Source: JAEVZK01 sp038202925 (GTDB lineage: Bacteria; Armatimonadota; Fimbriimonadia; Fimbriimonadales; Fimbriimonadaceae). From it: DNA of 19,898 bases. This document shows, piece after piece, positions 1 to 7,089 of the stretch. The stretch is taken from NCBI GenBank assembly GCA_038202925.1, contig JBBREM010000043.1, forward strand, positions 1 to 19,898, read 5' to 3'. The notes below the pieces were generated by a model that saw only the letters and a program-made list of their open reading frames with translations, was not told the origin of the DNA and did not search any database. Numbering within the stretch: position 1 is the stretch's first letter; every line of letters starts with the position of its first letter. The translations under genes and the position numbers were made by a program.

Positions 1-1243
1 GTGCGCATTGATGATATTTCGCGACCGCCGTTTGGACGGTTTTGAATCGGTCTGATTCGATTTCAGCGATGCTGCTTTTGAGGAGCCGGCTCATCTCGCC
101 CGCGTGGGGGGTCAGCACGCAGTCGGTTTGGGGGAGTTTTACGCCTTTGGAGATCGCGTTCAATGCATCGGCATCGAGGACCGCGCATTTGGTCCACAAC
201 GGCCACAGCGCCTTGAGGAAATCGAGCACGGGCGCATCGTGAGTCATTCCAGGCCCGAAAACCGAGCCGGTGAATCCGGATTGCTTCTCAAGGAGGACTG
301 CCGCCGCCGATGGAGCGATCGCCCCGTCCTGCTCTGGGAGCTCGACGAGAAGGGCTTCCGGGACATTTGAAGCAACCGCGTCGCATACCGACCGTATGGA
401 AGCCACCGTCACCAGGCCGATGCCGGCCTTCACGGCGGCATGAGCCACGAGGGATGCCGCGCCCGGCATGAGCTTCGAGCCTGCCACGATGAGCAGCGAA
501 CCGTTCTCGCCTTTGTAGGAGCTGCGCAGCCGCTCCGGCAATAACTGCCCAACCCAACTGCGGTCGATAATCCGCGCTTCTGTCGGCTCGTCAAGCAATT
601 GCTGCGGATAGCCGATGGTCGCCACTGACCAATAGCCGGAATGCTCGAGCCCGATCCCCTGAAAAAAGCAGCGCTTGGGCTGGCCCATCGCGACGGTCTG
701 GCACGCCCACACGCTTTCTCCGAGCTCTTCTCCCGAGTCGCAGGCAATGCCGCTCGGAACATCGATGGAAATTACCGGTACGCCGCTGCGATTGATGACC
801 TGAATGCACTCCTTCAGAGAGGGGCTCACTTCGTCGCGGGCTCCCGTACCGAGCAGGGCATCGACGATCACGGCAAAGCTCCCGATACATTCGAGCTTAC
901 GCGCCCATCGGTCGTCGTCGATATAGATGGGATCTAGGCCTTGGCCCTGCATGATTCCCATTTGTTCGGCCGCGTTCTCAGAAAGGTCTTCTTGACGGGC
1001 GGCGACGAGGCAGCAAGCCAGATAGCCGTGATCGCGGGCCAATCGAGCGGTCACAAAGCCGTCGCCGCCGTTGTTGCCCTTGCCACAAAAGACGAGCACC
1101 TTCGTGCCGGTAGGCGTGAATTCCTTGACTGCTTCGAACACGGCAAGGCCGGCCCGCTCCATGAGAACCTTGGCTGGAATTCCGAATTCGGCGCTTGCGC
1201 GCTCGTCTATTCGTTTGCTATGTTCCGCCGATGCGATCCACAC
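1..1243 (-). CDS. nnr: Bifunctional NAD(P)H-hydrate epimerase / ADP-dependent NAD(P)H-hydrate dehydratase, C-terminus cut by window edge
   Basis: Repairs damaged NADH and NADPH: the N-terminal YjeF domain interconverts R and S hydrates, and the C-terminal ribokinase-like domain dehydrates the S form using ADP. The frame is open for 414 codons from GTG at 1243 to the left edge. Epimerase-domain marks are NNGGDG (residues 57-62), DALLGTG (128-134) and DVPSG (161-165). Dehydratase-domain marks are YKGENGSLLIVAGS (243-256), MPGAA (259-263), GPGM (330-333), LDADALN (356-362) and LTPHAGE (377-383). The family is usually about 490-520 residues, so roughly the last 80-100 are missing. GTG is the only usable start after an in-frame TAG 15 bases further upstream, and the first residues (IASAEHSKRIDERA) match the usual N-terminus. 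It lies 34 bp behind the SprT-like gene on the same strand and is probably cotranscribed with it. Confidence 0.95.
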   Translation of the reverse strand, partial: MWIASAEHSKRIDERASAEFGIPAKVLMERAGLAVFEAVKEFTPTGTKVLVFCGKGNNGGDGFVTARLARDHGYLACCLVAARQEDLSENAAEQMGIMQGQGLDPIYIDDDRWARKLECIGSFAVIVDALLGTGARDEVSPSLKECIQVINRSGVPVISIDVPSGIACDSGEELGESVWACQTVAMGQPKRCFFQGIGLEHSGYWSVATIGYPQQLLDEPTEARIIDRSWVGQLLPERLRSSYKGENGSLLIVAGSKLMPGAASLVAHAAVKAGIGLVTVASIRSVCDAVASNVPEALLVELPEQDGAIAPSAAAVLLEKQSGFTGSVFGPGMTHDAPVLDFLKALWPLWTKCAVLDADALNAISKGVKLPQTDCVLTPHAGEMSRLLKSSIAEIESDRFKTVQTAVAKYHQCA

Positions 1244-1277
1244 GATTGGCCACCCGCGCTACCTTGCGCATCGGGTA

Positions 1278-1769
1278 CTACGCGCTCTCTGCGCAAGGCG
1301 TAGCAGGGGCGATCGAAAACAATCGCAAACTACCGCCGCATCGGGCGTGGACGTAGCGCCGGTTGCGAGGAAGCTTGCGGCTTCGGTGGATGTGATTGCC
1401 GCATCGCTGGCATCGATAGATGACGGTTTGCTTTGCTGTATTACGCGCCACTTCGTAGCTGTGGCGTACCCTCGGCTCGAGGCCGAGATCGAGCATCGCC
1501 TGCTTCCAGAAGATGCCGTGGTTTGCCGCTTTGCGGCCATGCCGCTCCACCGCGAGCAGGTGCGCGTACTCGTGCAGCAAAGTAGTGCGGAGCTTCTCCG
1601 GCGTGTCGAGAATGATGCTGCTCAACCCGATCGTGCCCGTTCGGTAATAGGCTATGCCTGCCGAGACGCGCAGGCGCTTCCACTTCAGCTCGGGCACGTA
1701 TTTCAATGGGAAACGGGCCATCGCCTCGCGCAGGATCTCATCGGCCAAGTGGGCCAATAGCGGGTTCAC
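1278..1769 (-). CDS. SprT-like zinc metallopeptidase domain protein
   Basis: 163-residue protein of the SprT/Spartan family. Eukaryotic relatives cut DNA-protein crosslinks; the bacterial role is poorly known. The metal site is HEYAH at residues 66-70, with a third histidine probably at H84 (AANHG). A C-terminal zinc-ribbon-like part follows, with CQRC at 120-123 and HARCGG at 141-146. Where relatives usually carry a second CxxC, this protein has H141 and C144, so the ribbon would be C2HC. Translation starts at GTG 1769, only 36 bp from the GTG of the divergent transporter. The next gene downstream is the NAD(P)H-hydrate repair enzyme, 34 bp away. The family call is firm; substrate and peptidase activity are not shown. 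Confidence 0.9.
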   Translation of the reverse strand: MNPLLAHLADEILREAMARFPLKYVPELKWKRLRVSAGIAYYRTGTIGLSSIILDTPEKLRTTLLHEYAHLLAVERHGRKAANHGIFWKQAMLDLGLEPRVRHSYEVARNTAKQTVIYRCQRCGNHIHRSRKLPRNRRYVHARCGGSLRLFSIAPATPCAESA

Positions 1770-1805
1770 ATCCCTAGTTTACGAACGCTGCGGTAACTTC
1801 GCTGT

Positions 1806-2783
1806 GTGAATCGAGACGGGGTTGCCAAGATTGCGTTTTTCTTGGCAGTGCTGTTCACGCTCGTGCCGTGGCGATTCGTCAGCCCTGGCTTCGAGCGGTT
1901 CGTGCCCCCGCTCGCCTTGCTTCTCGGCACCTTATTGGCGCTTTTGTTGGGCAACCCCTATCCCGACGAGTGCAAAAGGTACAGCCGTACGCTGCTGCAG
2001 ATATCCGTGGTGCTGCTTGGCTTCACGATGGACCTCAACAAGGTGTTGAAGGCTGGCGAGAAGGGGCTCATTTTCGCGCCCATTTCCATCCTGTGCGTCT
2101 TCCTGTTGGGCTGGGGGGTGCAGAGGCTGCTGCTGGTGCGGCCGATCACCGGGCTGCTCGTTTCGACGGGAACCGCAATCTGCGGCGGCTCGGCGATCGC
2201 CGCGATGAGCACGGTTGTCGATGCGCCGCAGGAGGACGTCTCGGTATCGGTCGGCACCGTCTTCTTGCTGAATGCGGTGGCGCTGCTAACCTTTCCGGTG
2301 CTCGGACACGCGATGGGACTCACGCCCGAGCAGTTCGGAACCTGGGCGGGGATCGCGATTCACGACGTTTCATCGGTGGTCGGCGCGGGTCAGGCCTTTG
2401 GCGGCGGAGCCTTGGAGATGGCGACGGCGGTCAAGCTTTCGCGAGTTCTGTACCTCGTGCCGATTGTGGTCATCGCGGCGATCTGGCTGCGCCGGCGCAA
2501 TCGGCATTCGGCATTCGGCAATCAGCGATCAGCGATCCCATGGTTCATCGGCTTCTTCCTGCTTGCCTCGCTCGCGGGCACTTACATCCCGCTGATCCAC
2601 GACAACGCGGACATGATCAAGGTGCTTCCAACCGCCGGACTGTCGCTTTCGCTCTTCCTTATCGGCTCGGGTCTCACCGTCAAGACACTGAGGCAGGTTG
2701 GCATGCGCCCGTTGCTGCAGGGCGTCATCCTCTGGGTCTTCATCAGCGTATTCTCCCTGCTCGCGGTGCGCAATCTCGGATAG
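1806..2783 (+). CDS. YeiH/UPF0324 family membrane protein (putative sulfate exporter family)
   Basis: 325-residue polytopic inner-membrane protein with about ten hydrophobic helices. Family marks are LLQISVVLLGFTMDL (63-77), GTAICGGSAIAA (122-133), the polar stretch APQEDVSVSVGTVF (140-153) and AGIAIHDVSSVVGAG (181-195). These are typical of the YeiH (Cons_hypoth698) family, usually annotated as a putative sulfate exporter; the substrate is not established. The start is GTG at 1806 without a strong ribosome binding site. Residues 232-243, in a basic loop between two membrane segments, are encoded by a heptanucleotide tandem array (2499-2533). fabI starts 9 bp after the stop, so the two are probably cotranscribed, though no functional link is obvious. 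Confidence 0.92.
   Translation: MNRDGVAKIAFFLAVLFTLVPWRFVSPGFERFVPPLALLLGTLLALLLGNPYPDECKRYSRTLLQISVVLLGFTMDLNKVLKAGEKGLIFAPISILCVFLLGWGVQRLLLVRPITGLLVSTGTAICGGSAIAAMSTVVDAPQEDVSVSVGTVFLLNAVALLTFPVLGHAMGLTPEQFGTWAGIAIHDVSSVVGAGQAFGGGALEMATAVKLSRVLYLVPIVVIAAIWLRRRNRHSAFGNQRSAIPWFIGFFLLASLAGTYIPLIHDNADMIKVLPTAGLSLSLFLIGSGLTVKTLRQVGMRPLLQGVILWVFISVFSLLAVRNLG
2499..2533 (+). repeat. Heptanucleotide tandem array inside the YeiH-type gene
   Basis: Five consecutive 7-base units: AATCGGC, ATTCGGC twice, AATCAGC and GATCAGC, followed by a partial GATC. Neighbouring units differ by at most two bases. Seven is not a multiple of three, so the units are read in different frames (RHSAFGNQRSA), and gain or loss of a single unit would shift the frame. 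The period and the ATCAG core recall the intergenic array at 16935-16990. Confidence 0.8.
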
Positions 2784-2792
2784 AATCCGGCA

Positions 2793-3557
2793 ATGCTGCT
2801 AGAGGGCAAGAAGGGCCTTGTACTGAGCGTTACGAACGAGAACAGCATCGGCTGGTGGTGCGCTGATTGGGCCAACAAACATGGCGCGATCGTCGGCGTC
2901 GGCGGCCAGAACGAGCGCATGATGGAGCGCGTCGGCAAGCTGATCGATGGCCGCGAGCGAATGGACGGCTTTATGGTCGACTTCCAGATCGACGAGCATA
3001 TCGACGCCCTGGTGCAGCAAGTCTCAGCCAAGTATGGCAAGATCGACTTCCTCGTCCACTCGGCGGCATTTGCGAACCGCGAAGACCTCAGCGGCCGGTT
3101 CATCGACACATCGCGCGATGGCTGGAATATGGCGATTGAAATCAGCGCCTACTCGCTGGTCAAGCTGTGCAAGGCGCTTGAGCCGGTTTTCAACGACGGA
3201 GCCAGCGTGATGACGATGAGCTACCTCGGCAGCACGCGCTCGGTAGGGAATTACAACATCATGGGGGTGGCTAAGGCCGCTCTGGAAGCCTCCGTTCGCT
3301 ACTTGTCGCTCGATCTGGGCGTTCGCGGTATCCGGGTGAACACGATCTCCCCGGGACCGATCAACACTGTTGCCGCGCGAGGCGTGCGAGGGTTGACTGA
3401 CATGATCGACTACGTGGCCGGCAAAGCCCCCCTGAAGCGGGCGGCCACCCAGGAAGATGTGGCGGGCACCGCCGTTTACCTGATGAGCGACCTTAGCTCG
3501 GGCGTGACAGGGCAGGTCATCTTCGTCGATTCCGGCTACAACACCGTCGGGATGTAA
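2793..3557 (+). CDS. fabI: Enoyl-[acyl-carrier-protein] reductase, FabI type
   Basis: Cytoplasmic short-chain dehydrogenase that carries out the last reduction of each fatty-acid elongation cycle, trans-2-enoyl-ACP to acyl-ACP, with NAD(P)H. It has 254 residues, close to the usual 255-265. The FabI-type nucleotide-binding start GKKGLVLSVTNENSIGW is at 5-21. The catalytic set is Y144 (SYLGS), Y154 and K161 in YNIMGVAK, the Y-x6-K spacing that separates FabI from classical short-chain dehydrogenases. VNTISPGPI at 182-190 is also typical. The ATG at 2793 lies 9 bp after the transporter stop, and the TAA stop is followed directly by the ATG of the next gene. The family is the target of triclosan and isoniazid-type inhibitors. 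Confidence 0.96.
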   Translation: MLLEGKKGLVLSVTNENSIGWWCADWANKHGAIVGVGGQNERMMERVGKLIDGRERMDGFMVDFQIDEHIDALVQQVSAKYGKIDFLVHSAAFANREDLSGRFIDTSRDGWNMAIEISAYSLVKLCKALEPVFNDGASVMTMSYLGSTRSVGNYNIMGVAKAALEASVRYLSLDLGVRGIRVNTISPGPINTVAARGVRGLTDMIDYVAGKAPLKRAATQEDVAGTAVYLMSDLSSGVTGQVIFVDSGYNTVGM

Positions 3558-4406
3558 ATGCGGGTTCTGACGGTTCCCAACTGGTCGTTCGGACGAGATC
3601 GCGATCTGCTCGCTCGGTTTGCCGAGGTTCTATCTGGCCTGACCGTGCATTATCTGCAGAGCGACGTCGATCACAACCGGACGGTTTCGGCGTTCTCAGG
3701 GGAATCGGAGCCGGTCTTCAAGCGGCTGGAGCAGCTTTGCGAGCTCGCGTTCGAGCGAATCGACCTGAACAAACATATCGGCGTACACCCGCGCCTCGGG
3801 GCCTTGGACGTGTGCCCATTCGTCGCTTACGGTGCCTTGGGAAAGCTTCCCAAGGAGGTCGAGTCGTTCGCGGCCAAGATTGCTGGTCGATTCGAGCTTC
3901 CGGTGTTTCTGTATGAGAAAAGCGAGCGCGGCAGGCACGAGGCCGATCTTCCTTCGCTGCGCAAGGGTGGCTTTGGAGGTCTGATCGGGAAGGCGCTCAA
4001 CCCGGACTTTGGCCCCGCGCTCGCGCATCCGCGTCTGGGCGTGAGCGTGGTGGGTATCCGCGATTCGTTGATCGCCATGAATGTGAACTTCTCAGGCGAG
4101 GACGCGACGGTTGCGAAGGCGGTCGCGCGGGAGATTCGCGAGCAGCGGTCATCCGGTGACGAGCGCTTTCTGGGCGTGCGCGCCCTTGGCTTCTCACTGG
4201 CGACAGCGGGGCTAAGCCAGGTGAGTCTCAACCTGACGCTTCCCGACCTAACGCCCGTCGATCCTATCGTGGAGTGGATCATGGCCGAGGGCGCCTCGCG
4301 CGGCGCGCAGTTTGCGAGCACCGAACTGATCGGCGTGATCCGGGAGCGAGACTTGGACACGGCGACAAGGCTCCTGATCAAAGACGCTCAAATCGTCGAT
4401 CTCTAG
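3558..4406 (+). CDS. Glutamate formimidoyltransferase (formiminotransferase domains only)
   Basis: Moves the formimino group between N-formimino-glutamate and tetrahydrofolate, linking histidine breakdown to one-carbon metabolism. The N-terminal formiminotransferase domain begins VPNWSFGRD (6-14), continues with DHNRTV (38-43) and has the active-site region KHIGVHPRLGALDVCPF (72-88); H77 corresponds to the catalytic histidine of the animal enzyme. The C-terminal formiminotransferase domain fills the rest up to residue 282. There is no cyclodeaminase domain, which bifunctional eukaryotic FTCD has and many bacterial versions lack. Its ATG directly follows the fabI TAA with no gap, so translational coupling is likely. 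No hut genes are in view, so the physiological role (histidine use or folate supply) is open. Confidence 0.93.
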   Translation: MRVLTVPNWSFGRDRDLLARFAEVLSGLTVHYLQSDVDHNRTVSAFSGESEPVFKRLEQLCELAFERIDLNKHIGVHPRLGALDVCPFVAYGALGKLPKEVESFAAKIAGRFELPVFLYEKSERGRHEADLPSLRKGGFGGLIGKALNPDFGPALAHPRLGVSVVGIRDSLIAMNVNFSGEDATVAKAVAREIREQRSSGDERFLGVRALGFSLATAGLSQVSLNLTLPDLTPVDPIVEWIMAEGASRGAQFASTELIGVIRERDLDTATRLLIKDAQIVDL

Positions 4407-4414
4407 CTGGGATC

Positions 4415-4431
4415 GCCGGCTTCCAGCCGGC
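4415..4431. repeat. Short perfect palindrome between the formimidoyltransferase gene and prmC
   Basis: GCCGGCT and AGCCGGC are perfect 7-bp inverted arms around a TCC loop, 8 bp after a stop codon and 17 bp before the next start. No T-run follows, so it is a weak terminator candidate. It resembles the GC-rich repeat at 6559-6601 and may belong to the same dispersed palindromic family. Confidence 0.6.
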
Positions 4432-4448
4432 TCTGGAATACTTAGGGT

Positions 4449-5276
4449 GTGACCCTAGCTGAATGGCTGGAGCGGGCGCGCTCGCGGCTGGCTCACGTGG
4501 AGAGCCCGACGCTCGAAGCGCAGCTCTTGGCGGCGCACGTATTGGGCGTGGACCGCTCGTTCGTGCTCAGCCACCCTACCCACGACTTCCCAAGTCTGGC
4601 GGGAGAGCCGCTGCTTCAGCGGCGCGAGCGCAACGAGCCGCTCGCCTATATTCTTGGGCGCCGCGAGTTCTACGGCCGTTCGTTTCGAGTCGGCCCGGGC
4701 GTGCTCATCCCGCGCCAAGAAACGGAGACGTTGCTAGAGGCGGCTCTTGAACTTTTGGTCCAGCCCGCGCGAGTTCTTGACCTTGGCACCGGGTCGGGCG
4801 CCCTTGCGGTGAGCATCGCGCTGGAAAGGCCGGAGGCCGAGGTCACGGCATCCGACATCTCCGCTACCGCCCTTGCCATCGCCGAAGACAATGCCGCTGC
4901 GCTGGGTGCCGAAGTTCGCTTCGTGCTGAGCGACGGCTTCGCCTCCCTTCTCGGGGAAGCCTTCGATCTCATCGTGACCAACCCGCCCTACATAGGACTG
5001 CACGAACCGCTGCCGGCGGAGGTCGGCGAGTTCGAGCCCCAGGAAGCCCTGTTCGCCGGCCCCACTGGGTTCGAGTTCTACCAGCGGCTCGCGGACAAGA
5101 CAATGAACCATCTGGCGGACGGTGGGACGCTCCTGATGGAGGTCGGCTACCGCCAGGCGAGCGAGGTGGCGTGGCTATTTAAGGAAAAGGGCTGGGCGAT
5201 CGGCGAGGTGCTCAAGGATCTCAGCGGAGTCGAGCGCGTGATCGCCGCAACCTACGGGTTCCCATGCGCAGCATAG
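4449..5276 (+). CDS. prmC: Peptide chain release factor N5-glutamine methyltransferase
   Basis: Methylates the glutamine of the GGQ loop in release factors RF1 and RF2 using S-adenosylmethionine. It has 275 residues, a normal length. The N-terminal helical domain covers about 1-75 and ends in YILGRREFYG. The region IPRQETE is at 87-93, the SAM-binding motif DLGTGSG at 111-117 and the catalytic NPPY at 178-181. GTG at 4449 is used as start; TLAEWLERAR directly after it fits the family. The stop is followed after one base by the CCA end of the opposing tRNA-Thr gene, so transcription past prmC would run antisense into the tRNAs unless it ends within the gene. Confidence 0.96.
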   Translation: MTLAEWLERARSRLAHVESPTLEAQLLAAHVLGVDRSFVLSHPTHDFPSLAGEPLLQRRERNEPLAYILGRREFYGRSFRVGPGVLIPRQETETLLEAALELLVQPARVLDLGTGSGALAVSIALERPEAEVTASDISATALAIAEDNAAALGAEVRFVLSDGFASLLGEAFDLIVTNPPYIGLHEPLPAEVGEFEPQEALFAGPTGFEFYQRLADKTMNHLADGGTLLMEVGYRQASEVAWLFKEKGWAIGEVLKDLSGVERVIAATYGFPCAA

Positions 5277-5277
5277 C

Positions 5278-5352
5278 TGGAGCCTCCGACGAGAATCGAA
5301 CCCGTGACCTCTTCTTTACCAAAGAAGTGCTCTGCCGCTGAGCTACGGAGGC
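5278..5352 (-). tRNA. tRNA-Thr (anticodon GGT)
   Basis: 75-nt cloverleaf with encoded CCA. The acceptor arms are GCCTCCG and CGGAGGC with discriminator T. The anticodon stem CTTCT/AGAAG encloses TTGGTAA, giving anticodon GGT, and the T arm contains GGTTCGATTC. It lies 4 nt after tRNA-Tyr and shares its transcript. Its 3' end is separated from the prmC stop by a single base. Confidence 0.97.
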
Positions 5353-5356
5353 GTTA

Positions 5357-5442
5357 TGGTGGGGAGAGCAGGATTCGAACCTGCGAAGGCTTCCGCCGAC
5401 AGATTTACAGTCTGTTCCCATTGGCCACTCGGGCATCTCCCC
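5357..5442 (-). tRNA. tRNA-Tyr (anticodon GTA)
   Basis: 86-nt class II tRNA with encoded CCA and the long variable arm expected for bacterial tRNA-Tyr. The acceptor arms are GGGGAGA and TCTCCCC with discriminator A. The anticodon loop CTGTAAA gives GTA, and the T arm contains GGTTCGAATCC. It is first in the two-tRNA unit. Many bacteria have tRNA-Gly between Tyr and Thr and a tuf gene after them; neither is seen here. Confidence 0.97.
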
Positions 5443-5456
5443 AGGAACGAACGCGA

Positions 5457-5483
5457 ATTATACCTTTGCCCCCTTCAAAGCAA
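5457..5483 (-). promoter_or_regulatory. Sigma-70-type promoter of the tRNA-Tyr/tRNA-Thr unit
   Basis: A perfect TATAAT lies at 5457-5462 on the minus strand, ending 14 bp upstream of the first tRNA base, so transcription should begin only a few bases before the tRNA. A TTGCTT at 5478-5483 with a 15-bp spacer is the best -35 match; the spacer is short, so the -35 is less certain than the -10. Confidence 0.7.
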
Positions 5484-5602
5484 CCCGTGAAAAAAGACTG
5501 AACAAAATGCGGGTAATGCATGTCTATGGCCTAAGCCAAAGGTCGCATGGATCGAGGCGGTATTTAGTGTACGTCGCCCCGGTAGCGTGGGTGAGATCGG
5601 AG

Positions 5603-6544
5603 ATGGAGGTTGCGGTGGCCAACGCGACAGTCGAAAAAACGAACGAGTGGGTAGATCGTCAGGAATATCCGTTTAAGCCCAATTACCTCTCCGTTGACGG
5701 TGGGCGGATGCACTACGTTGACGAGGGAATCGGCTCGCCCGTTGTCTTCATCCACGGGAGCCCGACCTGGTCGTTCATGTACCGTCGCATGATCCGCGAC
5801 TTATCGATGCGCCATCGATGCATCGCGCCCGATCTCATCGGCTTCGGTCTCTCCGAGAAGCCGTCGGGCTGGAGCTATTCACCGCAAGCTCAGGCGCTGA
5901 ACATTAGCCATTTGCTTGATTCGCTCGATCTGCAGGACATCACCCTCGTCGTTCACGATTTCGGTGGGCCTATCGGCCTTTCCTACGCGATCGCCAACCC
6001 GCCGAGAGTGAGGGCGCTGGTGATCATGAACAGCTGGCTTTGGTCGCTGTCCGAGAATTCTCACGCGCGAAAGATCGATCATCGGGCGAGAAACCCCATT
6101 GGGCGGATCATGTATCAGGCGAACCACCCAGTGAACGTCGAAATGCCCCGAGCGTTCGCCGACCGGCTGAAGTTTCCTGACAAGGTGCACGAGCAGTACA
6201 AGGGACCGTTCGCTAACTCGAAGGAGCGCGGCGGGCCGCATGGTCTGGCCAAATCCATCCTTGCAGCGGGGCCCTGGTATTCGGCGCTTCTGGCGCAGCG
6301 CGAAAAGCTCCAGGATAAGCAGGCCCTGATCATTTGGGGATTGCAGGACCCGATGCTCGGCGCCGATTCCTTAGCTCGCTGGAGAAACATCCTTCCCAAT
6401 GCCCGCGTCGAGGAACTAAACAACGGCGGCCACTTCGTCGCTGAAGAGTGTCCGACGGCAGTCGAGGCGGCGGCCTACATGTTCGTCGATGGGCTAAGCC
6501 AGCTTCACGCGTCTCGCACGACGGTTGCCACCGAGATCCGCTAA
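5603..6544 (+). CDS. Alpha/beta-fold hydrolase of the haloalkane dehalogenase/epoxide hydrolase type
   Basis: Cytoplasmic hydrolase, 313 residues from ATG 5603. The oxyanion-hole motif HGSPTW is at 51-56. The probable nucleophile is D119 in VVHDFGG (116-122), the acid D249 in WGLQDP and the base H277 in GGHFVAEE. An aspartate nucleophile points to haloalkane dehalogenases or epoxide hydrolases rather than serine esterases. The tryptophan after the nucleophile that binds halide in classical dehalogenases is F120 here, although W145 and W147 (NSWLWSL) could line the pocket, so dehalogenase activity is unproven. The same frame is open from an ATG at 5507, which would add 32 residues. I prefer 5603 because GGTGAG lies just upstream and family similarity begins soon after (YPFKPNYLSVDG). 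Confidence 0.85.
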   Translation: MEVAVANATVEKTNEWVDRQEYPFKPNYLSVDGGRMHYVDEGIGSPVVFIHGSPTWSFMYRRMIRDLSMRHRCIAPDLIGFGLSEKPSGWSYSPQAQALNISHLLDSLDLQDITLVVHDFGGPIGLSYAIANPPRVRALVIMNSWLWSLSENSHARKIDHRARNPIGRIMYQANHPVNVEMPRAFADRLKFPDKVHEQYKGPFANSKERGGPHGLAKSILAAGPWYSALLAQREKLQDKQALIIWGLQDPMLGADSLARWRNILPNARVEELNNGGHFVAEECPTAVEAAAYMFVDGLSQLHASRTTVATEIR

Positions 6545-6558
6545 CCGGAGCCTGTAGC

Positions 6559-6601
6559 CGCCGGTCTTCAGCCCCGGCGTTCCCGTGTGTGACAGCCGGC
6601 G
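6559..6601. repeat. GC-rich palindromic repeat between convergent genes
   Basis: CGCCGG at 6559-6564 and CCGGCG at 6574-6579 form a hairpin with a 9-nt loop, and another CCGGCG follows at 6596-6601. The surrounding wording (GCCGG, TTCAGCC, CCGGCG) resembles the palindrome at 4415-4431. It fills the 65-bp gap between the ends of the hydrolase gene (plus) and the exported-protein gene (minus) and could serve as a terminator for either, though no T-run is present. Confidence 0.5.
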
Positions 6602-6609
6602 TTTACAAG

Positions 6610-7041
6610 CTAGAGCTTTAGATCGACGATACCGCTGATTCCCACGCCCTCGACTCGCTTGATGTTGCGGACGATGTCTTTGGACTCAATTGGGATCATC
6701 GCGCGGATCTTGACTTCCTTGCCGAAGAGGTCCTGATCGATCTGGGCGACGGCCTTGACCTTTTCCACCTGAAAGCGAGGGCCCATCACCTGCGCGGCGC
6801 CGATGGCTTTTCGGCTGTTGATGCCGCCGCTGATGATCGGGACGACCTTCGTGGTCATCGTCGCGGTGTCGCTGTGGCCGCCTAGCTTATTGATCGCGCT
6901 GTTCATTTGGGGGGCGAACGTGGTGACCGCCGCGCCGACGCCGACGATCTTCACGAGATCGCGAAAGGGGTCGGCGACCGCCATCACGGCAAGCGAAATA
7001 GCGAACACCAGCGCAATCTTCTTGTTGAGGAACTTCTTCAT
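6610..7041 (-). CDS. Small exported protein of unknown function
   Basis: 143 residues. The N-terminus has a lysine-rich head (MKKFLNKK), a hydrophobic core and a likely cut after AVA near residue 23, so export is probable. The mature part is rich in isoleucine, valine and glycine, with no cysteines and few aromatics. Notable segments are KIVGVGAAV, KVVPIISGGINSRKAIGAAQVMGP and a C-terminal RVEGVGISGIVDLKL. AAGGA lies 7 nt upstream of the ATG, which supports the start. I recall similar proteins (a GINSRxAIGAAQVMGP segment and a GVGISGIVDLKL end) from Fimbriimonas-like genomes, without a known function. It lies 48 bp downstream of the aminopeptidase gene on the same strand. Confidence 0.85.
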   Translation of the reverse strand: MKKFLNKKIALVFAISLAVMAVADPFRDLVKIVGVGAAVTTFAPQMNSAINKLGGHSDTATMTTKVVPIISGGINSRKAIGAAQVMGPRFQVEKVKAVAQIDQDLFGKEVKIRAMIPIESKDIVRNIKRVEGVGISGIVDLKL

Positions 7042-7089
7042 GGGTTCGTCCTTCAGACGGACCAGCCCATGCTTGCGTTTCCGCGTTGT

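Noticed and set aside
1071..1760. 229-codon plus-strand frame opposite the SprT-like and hydrate repair genes
   Set aside because: It is antisense to two genes with recognisable catalytic motifs and has none of its own.
1868..2866. 332-codon alternative frame across the YeiH-type gene
   Set aside because: It overlaps a transporter with clear membrane helices and family motifs; the alternative product is Arg/Ala/Gly-rich low-complexity sequence.
3827..4381. Long open frame on the minus strand opposite the formimidoyltransferase gene
   Set aside because: It is fully antisense to a gene with clear family motifs, its translation is Ser/Arg/Pro-rich without motifs, and GC-rich codon use commonly opens such frames.
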